Positions 8,397-18,105 of a stretch of 32,362 nt of DNA are shown here, piece after piece. The notes beneath the pieces were generated by a model. It was not told the origin of the DNA. It worked only from the letters and a program-made list of their open reading frames with translations, and searched no databases. The position numbers were made by a program, and so were the translations under genes. Within the stretch, counting starts at the first letter, position 1. Each line of letters starts with the position of its first letter. Source of the DNA: Chitinophagaceae bacterium (GTDB lineage Bacteria > Bacteroidota > Bacteroidia > Chitinophagales > Chitinophagaceae); the NCBI GenBank assembly GCA_014379345.1, contig JACMLY010000158.1, forward strand, positions 1 through 32,362, read 5' to 3'.

Positions 8397-9731
8397 ATGA
8401 AAATCGCTGTAGTTGGCACTGGTTACGTTGGATTGGTTACCGGTACCTGTTTTGCCGAAACCGGAAACGATGTTATCTGTGTAGACATTGATAAATCAAA
8501 AGTAGATAAGCTTACAAACGGCGAAATTACTATTTATGAACCTGGTCTTGAGAAATTGTTCCTTCGCAACTTGAGAGAAGAGAGACTTCATTTCACTACA
8601 AATCTGGCGGAAGGGGTGAAAGACGCCCTTATCATTTTTCTGGCCCTGCCTACACCTCCGGGAGAAGACGGTTCCGCAGATTTAAAATATATTTTAGGAG
8701 TAGCTGATGATCTTGGTAAAATCCTGGGTGAATACAAGGTGATAGTAGATAAAAGCACTGTTCCTGTAGGTACCGCCGATAAGGTCATAAAGGCAATAGC
8801 AGCTAATTATTCAGGCGACTTCGATGTCGTGTCGAACCCGGAATTTTTACGGGAAGGAGTTGCGGTTGAAGATTTCATGAAACCGGATCGTGTGGTCATT
8901 GGTACCTCATCGGAAAGAGCAAGAAAGACCATGACAGACTTATATTCTCCTTTTGTACGGCAGGGGAATCCGATTCTCTTTATGGATGAACGTTCTGCGG
9001 AACTGACCAAATATGCCGCAAATTCCTTTCTGGCTACCAAAATATCGTTCATGAACGAAATTGCACAGCTGTGCGAACGAATAGGCGCTGACGTGGATTC
9101 GGTTCGCCGTGGCATTGGAAGTGACGAAAGAATTGGAAAAAGATTTTTATTTCCGGGTATTGGTTATGGTGGAAGCTGCTTTCCAAAGGATGTACAGGCA
9201 TTGTCTAAATCATCAAGTGAAGCAGGATACGATTTTAAAATATTGAATTCGGTAATGGAAGTAAATGAAAAACAGAAATTGCATCTGCTTCCCAAGATCA
9301 GAAAATATTTTAAAAATGATCTGAAAAGTAAAAAATTTGCTCTTTGGGGGCTTGCTTTCAAGCCAAATACCGACGATATTCGTGAAGCTCCGGCTTTGTA
9401 CATGATCGAAGCGTTATTAAATGAAGGGGCACAGGTGTCCGTGTATGATCCGGAAGCCGTAAATAATGTGAGAAATCTTTTTGGCGATAAAATCAATTAT
9501 TCAGAGAACCAATATGAGTGCCTGGAAGGGGCAGATGCGTTAATTATCGCCACAGAGTGGAATGAATTTCGGACACCTAATTTTTTAAAAATTGTGACAG
9601 CATTAAAAAACAAGGTGATCTTTGACGGACGAAATCTTTTTGAAACGAATGCAATCAAAGAACTCGGATTCTATTATGAGAGCATAGGCCGGGAAATTGC
9701 TTATCCGGGCAATGCAGCCAATCACAAATAA
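8397..9731 (+). CDS. ugd: UDP-glucose 6-dehydrogenase
   Basis: 444 residues. Oxidises UDP-glucose to UDP-glucuronate with two NAD+. The NAD-binding motif [10 protein letters not shown] is at the N-terminus, the nucleophilic cysteine is Cys261 in [10 protein letters not shown], and the C-terminal UDP-binding domain has [16 protein letters not shown]. The full set of family residues is present. The next gene, 5 bases downstream, is a UDP-glucuronate decarboxylase that uses this product, so the pair should make UDP-xylose. Confidence 0.93.
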   Translation: MKIAVVGTGYVGLVTGTCFAETGNDVICVDIDKSKVDKLTNGEITIYEPGLEKLFLRNLREERLHFTTNLAEGVKDALIIFLALPTPPGEDGSADLKYILGVADDLGKILGEYKVIVDKSTVPVGTADKVIKAIAANYSGDFDVVSNPEFLREGVAVEDFMKPDRVVIGTSSERARKTMTDLYSPFVRQGNPILFMDERSAELTKYAANSFLATKISFMNEIAQLCERIGADVDSVRRGIGSDERIGKRFLFPGIGYGGSCFPKDVQALSKSSSEAGYDFKILNSVMEVNEKQKLHLLPKIRKYFKNDLKSKKFALWGLAFKPNTDDIREAPALYMIEALLNEGAQVSVYDPEAVNNVRNLFGDKINYSENQYECLEGADALIIATEWNEFRTPNFLKIVTALKNKVIFDGRNLFETNAIKELGFYYESIGREIAYPGNAANHK

Positions 9732-9736
9732 ATATT

Positions 9737-10720
9737 ATGTCATTAGATCGTGTACTTATTACGGGTGCTGCAGGTTTTTTAGGTTCTCATTTATGTGATC
9801 GTTTTATTAAGGAAGGGTATCACGTAATTGGCATGGATAACCTGATCACGGGCGATCTGCGGAATATTGAGCATCTCTTTAAATTAAAGCAATTTGAATT
9901 TTACCATCATGATGTCTCTAAATTTATTCATGTTCCCGGAGAGATAAAATATATTCTTCATTTTGCATCTCCTGCAAGCCCGATCGACTATCTGAAAATT
10001 CCTATTCAGACGCTAAAAGTTGGTTCACTAGGCACCCACAACTGCCTTGGGCTCGCTAAAATAAAAAATGCCAGAATTTTAGTAGCATCAACCTCTGAAA
10101 TTTACGGCGACCCCCTGGTTCATCCCCAGAATGAAGAATATTGGGGAAATGTAAATCCGGTAGGTCCCCGGGGTGTTTATGATGAAGCCAAACGTTTTCA
10201 GGAAGCAATGACAATGGCATACCATACATTTCATCAGCTGCAAACAAGGATCATCAGGATATTCAATACCTATGGTCCCCGGATGCGGTTAAATGATGGT
10301 AGGGCATTGCCCGCTTTTATCGGTCAGGCATTAAGGGGAGAAGACCTGACTGTATTCGGTGATGGAAGCCAGACCAGGTCTTTTTGTTATGTCGACGATT
10401 TGGTCGAAGGAATTTACCGTTTGCTATTGAGCGATTATCATTTACCGGTCAATATCGGAAATCCTGATGAAATCAGTTTAAGAGAATTTGCTGAAGAGAT
10501 CATTGCACTTACCGGAACCGAACAAAAAATCATTTACAAACCATTGCCGGTAGATGACCCCAAACAACGTCAGCCAGATATCAGTCTTGCAAAACGTATA
10601 CTGGATTGGACGCCGGGCGTTAGCCGTAAAGAAGGCCTTACAATTACTTATGAATATTTTAGATCGCTGCCGGCTGAAGAATTATATAAGCAACCAAAGG
10701 AATTTTTAAGCAGCAGATAA
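9737..10720 (+). CDS. uxs: UDP-glucuronate decarboxylase (UDP-xylose synthase)
   Basis: 327 residues, extended short-chain dehydrogenase fold. Converts UDP-glucuronate to UDP-xylose with tightly bound NAD+. The Rossmann motif G-A-A-G-F-L-G-S-H is at the N-terminus, and the catalytic triad residues are Ser120 and Glu121 (T-S-E-I-Y-G), Tyr148 and Lys152 (Y-D-E-A-K-R). The signature G-D-P-L-V-H-P-Q followed by [13 protein letters not shown] distinguishes this family from other sugar epimerases. It sits directly after ugd and takes its substrate from it. Confidence 0.92.
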   Translation: MSLDRVLITGAAGFLGSHLCDRFIKEGYHVIGMDNLITGDLRNIEHLFKLKQFEFYHHDVSKFIHVPGEIKYILHFASPASPIDYLKIPIQTLKVGSLGTHNCLGLAKIKNARILVASTSEIYGDPLVHPQNEEYWGNVNPVGPRGVYDEAKRFQEAMTMAYHTFHQLQTRIIRIFNTYGPRMRLNDGRALPAFIGQALRGEDLTVFGDGSQTRSFCYVDDLVEGIYRLLLSDYHLPVNIGNPDEISLREFAEEIIALTGTEQKIIYKPLPVDDPKQRQPDISLAKRILDWTPGVSRKEGLTITYEYFRSLPAEELYKQPKEFLSSR

Positions 10721-10769
10721 TCAAAACCAGGTGTTAACACTATAAATTTTACAAAGTCAACCAACCGGA

Positions 10770-12056
10770 ATGTACCAGGAATTAATTCAAAAGAAAGCAA
10801 AACTTGCAGTGATAGGCTTGGGTTATGTGGGTTTGCCGATCGCGCTTGAGTTTGCAAAAAAGATCTCTGTTATAGGGTTTGATATCAATCCTAAACGGGT
10901 TGATATGATGAAGAATGGAATTGATCCCAGTAAGGAACTAGAAAAAAAGGATTTCGAAGGATGCGATATTTTATTTACATGTTCTTTGGATGAATTGAGA
11001 GAGGCGCGTTTTTTTATCGTAGCAGTTCCTACTCCTGTTGATGAATACAATGTGCCTGATCTGACCCCGGTTAAAAAAGCATCTGAAACAATAGGCAATG
11101 TTATTAAGAAAGGCGATTACGTGGTATTTGAGTCAACTGTTTATCCCGGTTGTACCGAAGAAGATTGTTTGCCGATAATCGAAAGCCTGAGCGGCCTGAA
11201 CGTCAAAACCGATTTTAAGATCGGTTATTCACCTGAACGCATAAACCCGGGAGACAAAGAGCATACACTTTCCCGTATTATTAAAGTTGTATCCGGCTGC
11301 GATGCAGAATCTTTGGAAGAAATTTCAAAAACCTACGAGATCGTTGTAAAAGCGGGTGTTTATAAAGCTTCATCTATTAAAGTGGCTGAAGCCGCAAAGA
11401 TCATCGAAAACACGCAACGCGATCTGAATATCGCTTTAATGAATGAGCTTTCCATCATCTTTGATAAGATGAATATTAATACTTATGAAGTATTGGAAGC
11501 AGCCGGAACCAAATGGAACTTTCTCAAGTTCTATCCCGGCTTGGTTGGCGGACACTGTATCGGCGTGGATCCTTATTATCTCACGTATAAGTCGAATCAG
11601 CTTGGGTATGATTCCAGGGTGATCCTTGCAGGCCGCGTGATCAACGATGAGATGCCAAAATATGTGGTTAAAAAAGTGGTACAGCATATCATTAAGCATG
11701 TAAAAGATGTTACCAAGGCACGCGTGCTCATCATGGGAACCACTTTTAAAGAAAACGTGAGTGACATACGCAATTCAAAAGTGGCTGACGTGGTTAAAGA
11801 ATTGAAATCTTTTTCTCTGAATGTGGATGTAGTAGATGCGCATGCAAACAGCGAGGAATTACAACACGAATACGGCTACGGTCTTGCTTCTGCCAATGGA
11901 AAATATGATGCCGTGATCCTTGCAGTTTGCCATGATGTATATAAAAATATCACAGAAGAATATATGGCAGGTATTACAAACCCCAATGCGCTGTTTGCCG
12001 ACCTGAAAGGGCTTTATAAAAATAAAATCACCAATCTCAAATATTGGAGTTTGTAA
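10770..12056 (+). CDS. UDP-N-acetylhexosamine 6-dehydrogenase (WbpO/TviB family)
   Basis: 428 residues. Nucleotide-sugar dehydrogenase with N-terminal NAD site G-L-G-Y-V-G-L-P-I and catalytic Cys263 in G-L-V-G-G-H-C-I-G-V-D-P-Y-Y. That version of the cysteine motif marks the branch acting on UDP-GlcNAc or UDP-GalNAc (VipA/TviB, WbpO, WbpA), not the UDP-glucose branch present in the same operon as ugd. The product would be a UDP-HexNAc uronic acid, a usual building block of capsule and O-antigen and a possible precursor for the keto-sugar used by the aminotransferase. The stop codon overlaps the start of rfbB by one base (TAATG). Confidence 0.88.
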   Translation: MYQELIQKKAKLAVIGLGYVGLPIALEFAKKISVIGFDINPKRVDMMKNGIDPSKELEKKDFEGCDILFTCSLDELREARFFIVAVPTPVDEYNVPDLTPVKKASETIGNVIKKGDYVVFESTVYPGCTEEDCLPIIESLSGLNVKTDFKIGYSPERINPGDKEHTLSRIIKVVSGCDAESLEEISKTYEIVVKAGVYKASSIKVAEAAKIIENTQRDLNIALMNELSIIFDKMNINTYEVLEAAGTKWNFLKFYPGLVGGHCIGVDPYYLTYKSNQLGYDSRVILAGRVINDEMPKYVVKKVVQHIIKHVKDVTKARVLIMGTTFKENVSDIRNSKVADVVKELKSFSLNVDVVDAHANSEELQHEYGYGLASANGKYDAVILAVCHDVYKNITEEYMAGITNPNALFADLKGLYKNKITNLKYWSL

Positions 12057-13120
12057 TGAATCATTTTTCAAAAACAGTAATGATCACTGGCGGTGCCGGT
12101 TTTATTGGCTCGCACGTTGTAAGATTGTTTGTAAATAAATATCCTTCGTACCTGATTGTAAATGCGGATGCATTAACGTACGCGGGTAACCTGGAAAATC
12201 TAAAAGACATCGAGCATGCGCCGAATTATCGTTTTGAGAAAAGCGATATAACAAACGAGAAAGATATTGCTGATCTGTTTTCTCAATATTCTTTCGATGC
12301 CGTTATTCATCTTGCTGCTGAAAGTCATGTGGACCGGTCAATTATTGATCCGCTGGCGTTCGTCAAAACAAACGTGATGGGTACGGCTGTACTGTTGAAT
12401 GCATGCCGGAAATTCTGGAAAAAAGATATCACGAACAAACTATTTTATCATGTTTCCACCGATGAGGTTTATGGCTCTTTAGGAGAGGAAGGCTTTTTTA
12501 CAGAAGAAACAGCCTATGATCCGCGATCCCCTTACTCTGCTTCGAAAGCAGCGTCGGATCATTTTGTAATGGCGTATTATCACACCTATGATCTACCGGT
12601 AGTTATCTCTAATTGCTCGAACAATTACGGTTCGCATCATTTTCCGGAGAAGCTTATTCCTTTAATGATCAATAATATCATTAATAATAAACCGCTTCCG
12701 GTGTATGGGAAAGGAGAAAATGTGAGGGATTGGTTATGGGTTGAAGATCATGCACGCGCCATTGACGTTATTTTTCATCAGGGAAAAACCGGTGAAAAAT
12801 ATAATATAGGGGGCTTCAATGAATGGAAAAATATTGACCTGGTACACCTCATGTGCGAAATCATGGATAAAAAACTGAACAGATCCCCTGGCATTTCCGC
12901 CGCTTTAATAACATATGTAAAAGATCGGGCTGGTCACGATTTGCGATACGCCATAGACGCTGGAAAATTGACTAAGGAATTGGGTTGGAAACCTTCTCTA
13001 CAATTTGAAGAGGGCCTAGAAAAGACAATTGATTGGTATTTGCAAAACCATAATTGGGTAAAACATGTAACTTCCGGCGATTATCAGAATTACTACACGG
13101 AGCAATATGCAAAAAGGTAA
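12056..13120 (+). CDS. rfbB: dTDP-glucose 4,6-dehydratase
   Basis: 354 residues. Converts dTDP-glucose to dTDP-4-keto-6-deoxyglucose. NAD motif G-G-A-G-F-I-G-S-H, catalytic residues Thr135-Asp136-Glu137 (S-T-D-E-V-Y-G), Tyr160 and Lys164 (S-P-Y-S-A-S-K). The ATG at 12056 is preferred over the TTG at 12044: it overlaps the previous stop by one base and has a GGAG six bases before it, one of the few Shine-Dalgarno-like sites here. The usual partners rmlA and rmlD are not in the window. Confidence 0.94.
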   Translation: MNHFSKTVMITGGAGFIGSHVVRLFVNKYPSYLIVNADALTYAGNLENLKDIEHAPNYRFEKSDITNEKDIADLFSQYSFDAVIHLAAESHVDRSIIDPLAFVKTNVMGTAVLLNACRKFWKKDITNKLFYHVSTDEVYGSLGEEGFFTEETAYDPRSPYSASKAASDHFVMAYYHTYDLPVVISNCSNNYGSHHFPEKLIPLMINNIINNKPLPVYGKGENVRDWLWVEDHARAIDVIFHQGKTGEKYNIGGFNEWKNIDLVHLMCEIMDKKLNRSPGISAALITYVKDRAGHDLRYAIDAGKLTKELGWKPSLQFEEGLEKTIDWYLQNHNWVKHVTSGDYQNYYTEQYAKR

Positions 13121-13145
13121 TTTAATAAAAAGGTAATCAGAGTAT

Positions 13146-13216
13146 AAGCAAAATTTGAAAATCATTTTCAAATTTTCCATTTTCAAATCTACCTGCCGCC
13201 AGGCAGGTTTTCAAAA
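13146..13216. repeat. ATTTTCA short-repeat cluster with a GC-rich hairpin
   Basis: This 71-base stretch in the gap between rfbB and rfbC holds three copies of ATTTTCA or a one-base variant (13164, 13172, 13179), spaced 8 and 7 bases apart. A reverse-complement copy (TTTGAAAAT) lies at 13154-13162. Next comes a perfect hairpin at 13191-13208, ACCTGCC and GGCAGGT around a GCCA loop. TTTTCAAA occurs again just after it. It lies inside an operon and is not followed by a T-tail. Confidence 0.7.
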
Positions 13217-13224
13217 TAAAATTA

Positions 13225-13803
13225 ATGGCTTTTGTTGAAACCGGATTTTCAGGCCTGGTAGTATTTGAACCGGCTGTATTTGAAGATAGCAGGGGATATT
13301 TCTTTGAGTCGTACAACAGCAAAGTATTTTCGCAATATGGCATCGACATTGATTTTGTGCAGGATAATCAATCTTCCTCTGAATATGGTGTTGTGAGGGG
13401 ATTACATTTTCAATTACCTCCATTTGCGCAAAGCAAACTCGTGCGGGTACTAAGCGGAAAAATTCTCGACGTGGGCGTTGACATAAGACAGGGTTCTGCT
13501 ACCTATGGAAAAGTTTACTACATTGAATTGTCAGCCGAAAATAAAAAGCAACTGTACCTGCCAAAAGGTTTTGCGCATGGATTTTCTGTACTAAGTGAAA
13601 AAGCGGAGGTACTTTATAAGTGCGATGCTTTTTACAATAAGCAAAGTGAAGTAGGCATTTTATTTAATGATCCCACGCTGAATATCGATTGGCAGATCTC
13701 ACCCGATAAAATAAAAGTCTCCGACAAGGACCGGGATAATAAACTTTTGAACGATATGATCACTGGTTTTGTAATGGCCCATGAAGAAAATGCAAAAAAA
13801 TAG
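13225..13803 (+). CDS. rfbC: dTDP-4-dehydrorhamnose 3,5-epimerase
   Basis: 192 residues, a cupin-fold dimer. Epimerises dTDP-4-keto-6-deoxyglucose at C3 and C5. The catalytic base His61 lies in R-G-L-H-F-Q, with D-V-G-V-D-I-R, and the family's P-K-G-F-A-H-G-F is followed by the Tyr/Cys region V-L-Y-K-C-D. The length is typical. It uses the product of the preceding rfbB. The 104-base gap to rfbB is filled by a repeat cluster, so the two genes are less tightly coupled than the rest of the operon. Confidence 0.93.
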   Translation: MAFVETGFSGLVVFEPAVFEDSRGYFFESYNSKVFSQYGIDIDFVQDNQSSSEYGVVRGLHFQLPPFAQSKLVRVLSGKILDVGVDIRQGSATYGKVYYIELSAENKKQLYLPKGFAHGFSVLSEKAEVLYKCDAFYNKQSEVGILFNDPTLNIDWQISPDKIKVSDKDRDNKLLNDMITGFVMAHEENAKK

Positions 13804-13830
13804 TTCCGTGTAATTTTTTACATCGGATAT

Positions 13831-14505
13831 TTATTTGATCGAAGTAATTTCTGTTCCACCATGCTTGTTGAGGGTTTTCACCACGCCAAACCCCGGCGCA
13901 TACCATTCGGTTCCTTCCATATTTACAGGTACCCCAACCCCCATCATTTTGATGCTCATTTTTGATTTGTAGGAGATTTTATAACAATCCCAACTGCCGG
14001 CCGTCGTTGTAATCTTTTCCTTATCTTCTACTTTACGATCGAAAATGGTCATATTCACAGATTGCGGGATACCGTTATTCTCCATGTCCATAGACAATGT
14101 TCCTTCTTTTAACTCATCTCCCTTACCCATATTCACCGGGTATTCAAGATAGAATTCCTCCGCTTTGACGTTAGCCTGGCTGGACTGCTCGGTCTGGGGG
14201 ATTGGCATGGTCATCTTCATGTTGATCATCATTATGCCACCGTTGCATTTCATAACACTGGATGCTTTGGCCAGGGTTTTTCCTTTTTTATCAAACATCT
14301 GTGATTGAACATTCGCTGTTGTCAGACCTCCTGAATTGGTAACACCGGAAATCGTATACACCAGCCTGCCGTTCACATCTCCTTTTTTATCGTAAATAGA
14401 CATTTCAACAGTCTTGTTATTCTGCAGATAGTAATAATTTTTGCAGTCCTGCGCATACGTACATGCAGCGATTAAAACACAAGCCAAAGCGAATATCTGT
14501 TTCAT
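13831..14505 (-). CDS. Secreted DUF3108-like (TapB-type) protein
   Basis: 224 residues with a clean N-terminal signal peptide (M-K-Q-I-F-A-L-A-C-V-L-I-A-A-C-T-Y-A, cleavage after A-Q likely), so exported to the periplasm or beyond. The rest is beta-rich, with the W-Y-A-P-G-F-G-V-V-K motif near the C-terminus that is shared by DUF3108-type proteins. Methionine-rich stretches stand out (I-M-M-I-N-M-K-M-T-M-P and S-M-D-M). Function is unknown. It converges on rfbC and diverges from ligD across 128 bases. A Cys in the signal region (A-A-C-T) makes a lipoprotein a weaker alternative. Confidence 0.75.
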   Translation of the reverse strand: MKQIFALACVLIAACTYAQDCKNYYYLQNNKTVEMSIYDKKGDVNGRLVYTISGVTNSGGLTTANVQSQMFDKKGKTLAKASSVMKCNGGIMMINMKMTMPIPQTEQSSQANVKAEEFYLEYPVNMGKGDELKEGTLSMDMENNGIPQSVNMTIFDRKVEDKEKITTTAGSWDCYKISYKSKMSIKMMGVGVPVNMEGTEWYAPGFGVVKTLNKHGGTEITSIK

Positions 14506-14633
14506 AAAAAAAATTGATTGATAATTGAAGGTTTCAATTTACGGCGTATTTCAATCTGCCCGAATACTACTTTAGGGTGATTTTTTTATACAGGGAGGTG
14601 CGGGTGGCATAAATTTTTAAAGCTTGTGCTACT

Positions 14634-17396
14634 ATGAGCCTGGCAACATACAAGAAAAAAAGGTCGTTTGAAAAGACGCCCGAACCGTCGGCAGTAAAAA
14701 AAACTTCTTCATCAGAGGGTTTGCGATTTGTAGTACAGAAGCATGATGCTTCCCGGCTGCATTATGATTTCAGGTTGGAAATGGAAGGCGTTTTGAAAAG
14801 CTGGGCGGTGCCTAAAGGCCCCTCACTAAATCCGGATGACAAAAGGCTTGCCATGATGGTGGAAGATCATCCCTATGATTATCGCTCATTTGAGGGAATA
14901 ATACCGGAGGGCAATTATGGCGCAGGCACGGTAATAGTATGGGATGAGGGAACCTATGAACCGTTGGAATCTGTTGACGGTGGTGTAAAGCAACAGGAGA
15001 AAGCATTATTACAACAGCTACGCGAAGGCAATCTGAAGTTCAGGCTGAGCGGAAAAAAGTTAAAAGGAGATTATGCATTGGTCCATATTAAAGGCCGTGA
15101 GGAAAATACCTGGCTGTTGATAAAGAAAAAAGATAAATATGCATCGGCTACCGATATAACAAAAAAGGCAGGATCAGTGCAAACCGGGAAAACAATAGAA
15201 CAGGTGGCCGGTAATAAAAACAGTAAGCAGTGGGGAAGTAAAAAAGCATCGGGCATCAAAAAACAAACTACTTTATCGAAAGGAACACCAACTTCAACAA
15301 AACCAACATCGCAGGCTGGTAAAAAAAAACGTCGCTCCGGACCAGCGGAGAAAAAGGTAAAAGAAATTCTGAAAAAAGCTAAAACCGCTCCGTACAATAC
15401 CGCAGTAAAACCGATGCTCGCATCACTTACTGAAAAATCTTTTGATGATGAAGACTGGATATTCGAAATTAAATGGGACGGATACCGTGCTGTTGCCGGC
15501 ATAAGAAATGGGAAAGTAGAATTACAATCCAGGAACAATCTCTCGTTCAATAAGAAGTTTTACCCGATTACACAAGCATTGGAGGGCTGGAATGTCAATG
15601 CTATCGTAGACGGAGAGATCATAGCAATTACTGATAACGGTATTACCGACTTTCAACATTTACAGGCCTGGCAGAAAACAGGCAAAGGTCAACTAATCTA
15701 TTATGTATTCGATCTTTTGTGGATAGAAGGCGTTTCCGTAATGCAACTTCCGCTCATAGAAAGAAAAGAGATCTTAAAAAGTATTGTACCGGCCGGAGAG
15801 CTCATCAGGTATAGCGATCACATTTATAATACGGGAAATGATTTTTTTGAATTGGCCATTCAGGAAGGATTGGAAGGAATTATGGCAAAAAAAGCCGACA
15901 GCCTGTATTATCCGGGGTTACGCACCCAACAATGGTTGAAAATTAAAACGCATCGACGCCAGGAAGTCGTTATAGGCGGGTTTACAAAGGGAAGAAATAA
16001 CCGGCAGTACTTCGGGGCATTGATTTTGGGTGTGTACGAGAATAATGAACTGGTTTATATTGGTCACACAGGCTCGGGATTTAACCAGAAGGCCCTTACT
16101 GGCATGTACAAGAAATTACAACCTCTGATTACAGATGAATGCCCATTCAGGAAAAAGCCAAAAACAAATATGCCGGCCGTTTGGGTAAAACCTAAACTGG
16201 TGGCTGAGGTAAAATTTCAGGAATGGACAAACGAAAACATTTTGCGTATTCCGATCTTTCTCGGATTACGTGAAGATAAAAACGCAATAGATGTAAAAAA
16301 AGAACAAAGCAATGCTATGACAACATCTATCACAAAAACGAAGAAAAGCGCGGCCTCAAAAAAAAGTGCGAAAAAAACTGCTGCAAAGAAAACAGCCCCG
16401 GTCATAAGAGAAAACGAAATTGACAAAGCTGCAAAGAAAATTTTTTTTTCGGAGGATCTGCTGACTGAGCCGCTAAAAGAGCAATTAGTGGTTGTTGATC
16501 ATCAGGAACTGAGGTTCACTAATCTTGGTAAATACTATTGGAAAAAAGAGAAGATCACTAAACGGGATGTGTTGAATTACTATCACCGGATTGCGCCACA
16601 TATTTTGCCCTATATGAATAACAGGCCACAATCACTCAATCGTCATCCGGATGGTGTTGGAGGAATGAGCTTTTACCAGAAAGATGTAACCGGTAAAGTT
16701 CCGGGTTGGGTGGAGACGTACGATTATATCAGCGAATCGGATGGGGAGAAAAAAGAATTTTTTGTTTGTACAAATGAAGCCGGCTTACTGTACATGGCGA
16801 ACTGGGGCTGTATCGAAATGAATCCGTGGCATAGCAGGATAACATCTCCGGATAAGCCTGATTATTGCGTAATCGATCTTGACCCGGAAAAAATTTCATT
16901 TGATAAAGTAATTGAAACCGCTAATATGGTTAAAAAAGTGCTGGATGAGCTCGGGATAAATTCTTATTGCAAAACTTCAGGCTCTACAGGCTTGCATATC
17001 TATATTCCGCTGGCTGCAAAATATACGTATGAGCAATCCAGGCAATTGGCCGAATTGGTCGTTCAGTTTGTTCACGATGAAATTCCGTCATTCACCAGCC
17101 TGGAAAGAAGCCCTGGCAAAAGGCAAAAAAAAGTATATCTCGATTACCTGCAGAACCGGACCATCCAAACACTTGCTGCTCCTTACTCATTGAGACCAAA
17201 AGACGGAGCAACAGTATCCGCACCACTTCATTGGGAAGAGGTAAAAAAGGGAATTTTACCGGCTGATTTTACAATGAACAATATCGTGGACCGAATTAAA
17301 GACGAGGGAGATTTGTTTAAGCCTGTGTTACAAAAAGGAATTGATCTATATAAAGCCTTAATAAAAATAAATGAGCTGCTGGAAAAAAAAAGTTAA
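14634..17396 (+). CDS. ligD: Multifunctional DNA repair ligase LigD
   Basis: 920 residues. End-processing and ligating enzyme of bacterial non-homologous end joining. Domains in order: 3'-phosphoesterase (about 30-165, with R-L-H-Y-D-F-R-L-E), ATP-dependent ligase (about 255-545, nucleotidyl lysine Lys280 in E-I-K-W-D-G-Y-R, then V-D-G-E-I and E-G-I-M-A-K-K), and LigD-type polymerase/primase (about 610-915, with the metal site I-D-L-D-P and K-T-S-G-S-T-G-L-H-I-Y). Two Lys/Ser/Thr-rich linkers separate them, near 200-250 and 560-600. The order is that of the Pseudomonas enzyme. No Ku gene lies in the window. Confidence 0.95.
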   Translation: MSLATYKKKRSFEKTPEPSAVKKTSSSEGLRFVVQKHDASRLHYDFRLEMEGVLKSWAVPKGPSLNPDDKRLAMMVEDHPYDYRSFEGIIPEGNYGAGTVIVWDEGTYEPLESVDGGVKQQEKALLQQLREGNLKFRLSGKKLKGDYALVHIKGREENTWLLIKKKDKYASATDITKKAGSVQTGKTIEQVAGNKNSKQWGSKKASGIKKQTTLSKGTPTSTKPTSQAGKKKRRSGPAEKKVKEILKKAKTAPYNTAVKPMLASLTEKSFDDEDWIFEIKWDGYRAVAGIRNGKVELQSRNNLSFNKKFYPITQALEGWNVNAIVDGEIIAITDNGITDFQHLQAWQKTGKGQLIYYVFDLLWIEGVSVMQLPLIERKEILKSIVPAGELIRYSDHIYNTGNDFFELAIQEGLEGIMAKKADSLYYPGLRTQQWLKIKTHRRQEVVIGGFTKGRNNRQYFGALILGVYENNELVYIGHTGSGFNQKALTGMYKKLQPLITDECPFRKKPKTNMPAVWVKPKLVAEVKFQEWTNENILRIPIFLGLREDKNAIDVKKEQSNAMTTSITKTKKSAASKKSAKKTAAKKTAPVIRENEIDKAAKKIFFSEDLLTEPLKEQLVVVDHQELRFTNLGKYYWKKEKITKRDVLNYYHRIAPHILPYMNNRPQSLNRHPDGVGGMSFYQKDVTGKVPGWVETYDYISESDGEKKEFFVCTNEAGLLYMANWGCIEMNPWHSRITSPDKPDYCVIDLDPEKISFDKVIETANMVKKVLDELGINSYCKTSGSTGLHIYIPLAAKYTYEQSRQLAELVVQFVHDEIPSFTSLERSPGKRQKKVYLDYLQNRTIQTLAAPYSLRPKDGATVSAPLHWEEVKKGILPADFTMNNIVDRIKDEGDLFKPVLQKGIDLYKALIKINELLEKKS

Positions 17397-17638
17397 GGAT
17401 TTCCTGAATCCTCACCATCGTATAGGCTAAGGCTTTTTATGGAGAAAAGCATATCATTCATATTGATCAAACTTTTTGCATTCTCAGGCTTAACAGAACA
17501 CGGGTGTTTTTCAGACATTTCTGAGGAATTTTTTTGAATTCCCGCATGGCTGCACAATATCACAAGAACGAACAGGGAGGCATAGAAGCCTAAAATTTTT
17601 CTCTGGATCCTTTTTCTGTTGGAAGACTGATTTTGCAT
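17393..17638 (-). CDS. Small hypothetical protein with one membrane segment
   Basis: 81 residues from the ATG at 17638. A basic N-terminus (S-N-R-K-R-I-Q-R-K) precedes one hydrophobic stretch (L-G-F-Y-A-S-L-F-V-L-V-I-L-C-S), like a signal anchor, followed by a polar tail. I do not recognise it. It converges on ligD with a 4-base overlap of the stops. No promoter or similarity supports it, so it may be a chance frame. Confidence 0.35.
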   Translation of the reverse strand: MQNQSSNRKRIQRKILGFYASLFVLVILCSHAGIQKNSSEMSEKHPCSVKPENAKSLINMNDMLFSIKSLSLYDGEDSGNP

Positions 17639-17850
17639 GATCTTAAGGTTACACGATGAAATAGGCACTAACAATGCCAAACCGCAAGAAGGGTCATTCT
17701 CAGTGGCTTAGGTTTTTTTATGATATACGAATGTGTTCGTTTGTGCACATAAACTGTCCGTTTTTGATACATAAAGAAGGGCAGGTATGAAGCCGGAAAT
17801 AGTTTGCGGGCATTATTTTTTTAATGATGACGTTACTTAAAATCTCTCAT

Positions 17851-18078
17851 ATGGCTAAATCAAAGAAACATTCGAAAAGCAGTTCCAAAAAAAATAGGAA
17901 TTCCGATCAGGCCGGTGATCCGATGAAGGGCGATGCTAAAAAAGGCTCTGACAGTGAAAAAGGGCAACCATCTTACAACTATTTTTCCAATGCCGATCCC
18001 GGAAATGTTGATGATGCTGACGTTTATGAAAGAACCAACGCAAAAACAGGCACGGCGCCTAAAGGGATGGATGCCTGA
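17851..18078 (+). CDS. Small, highly charged hypothetical protein
   Basis: 75 residues from the ATG at 17851. The N-terminus is Lys/Ser-rich (M-A-K-S-K-K-H-S-K-S-S-S-K-K) and the second half acidic and Asp/Asn-rich (D-P-G-N-V-D-D-A-D-V-Y-E-R), ending in P-K-G-M-D-A. No membrane helix, and probably disordered. The frame can be extended upstream to 17824, but that part is hydrophobic and less likely. The composition is unlike random translation, which favours a real gene. I cannot assign a function. Confidence 0.55.
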   Translation: MAKSKKHSKSSSKKNRNSDQAGDPMKGDAKKGSDSEKGQPSYNYFSNADPGNVDDADVYERTNAKTGTAPKGMDA

Positions 18079-18105
18079 ATATTTATTTATGATTAAACAT
18101 TTTTT

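Noticed and set aside
13191..13208. Terminator of rfbB
   Set aside because: The ACCTGCC/GGCAGGT hairpin is not followed by a run of T on the plus strand, and it lies in a repeat cluster inside an operon.
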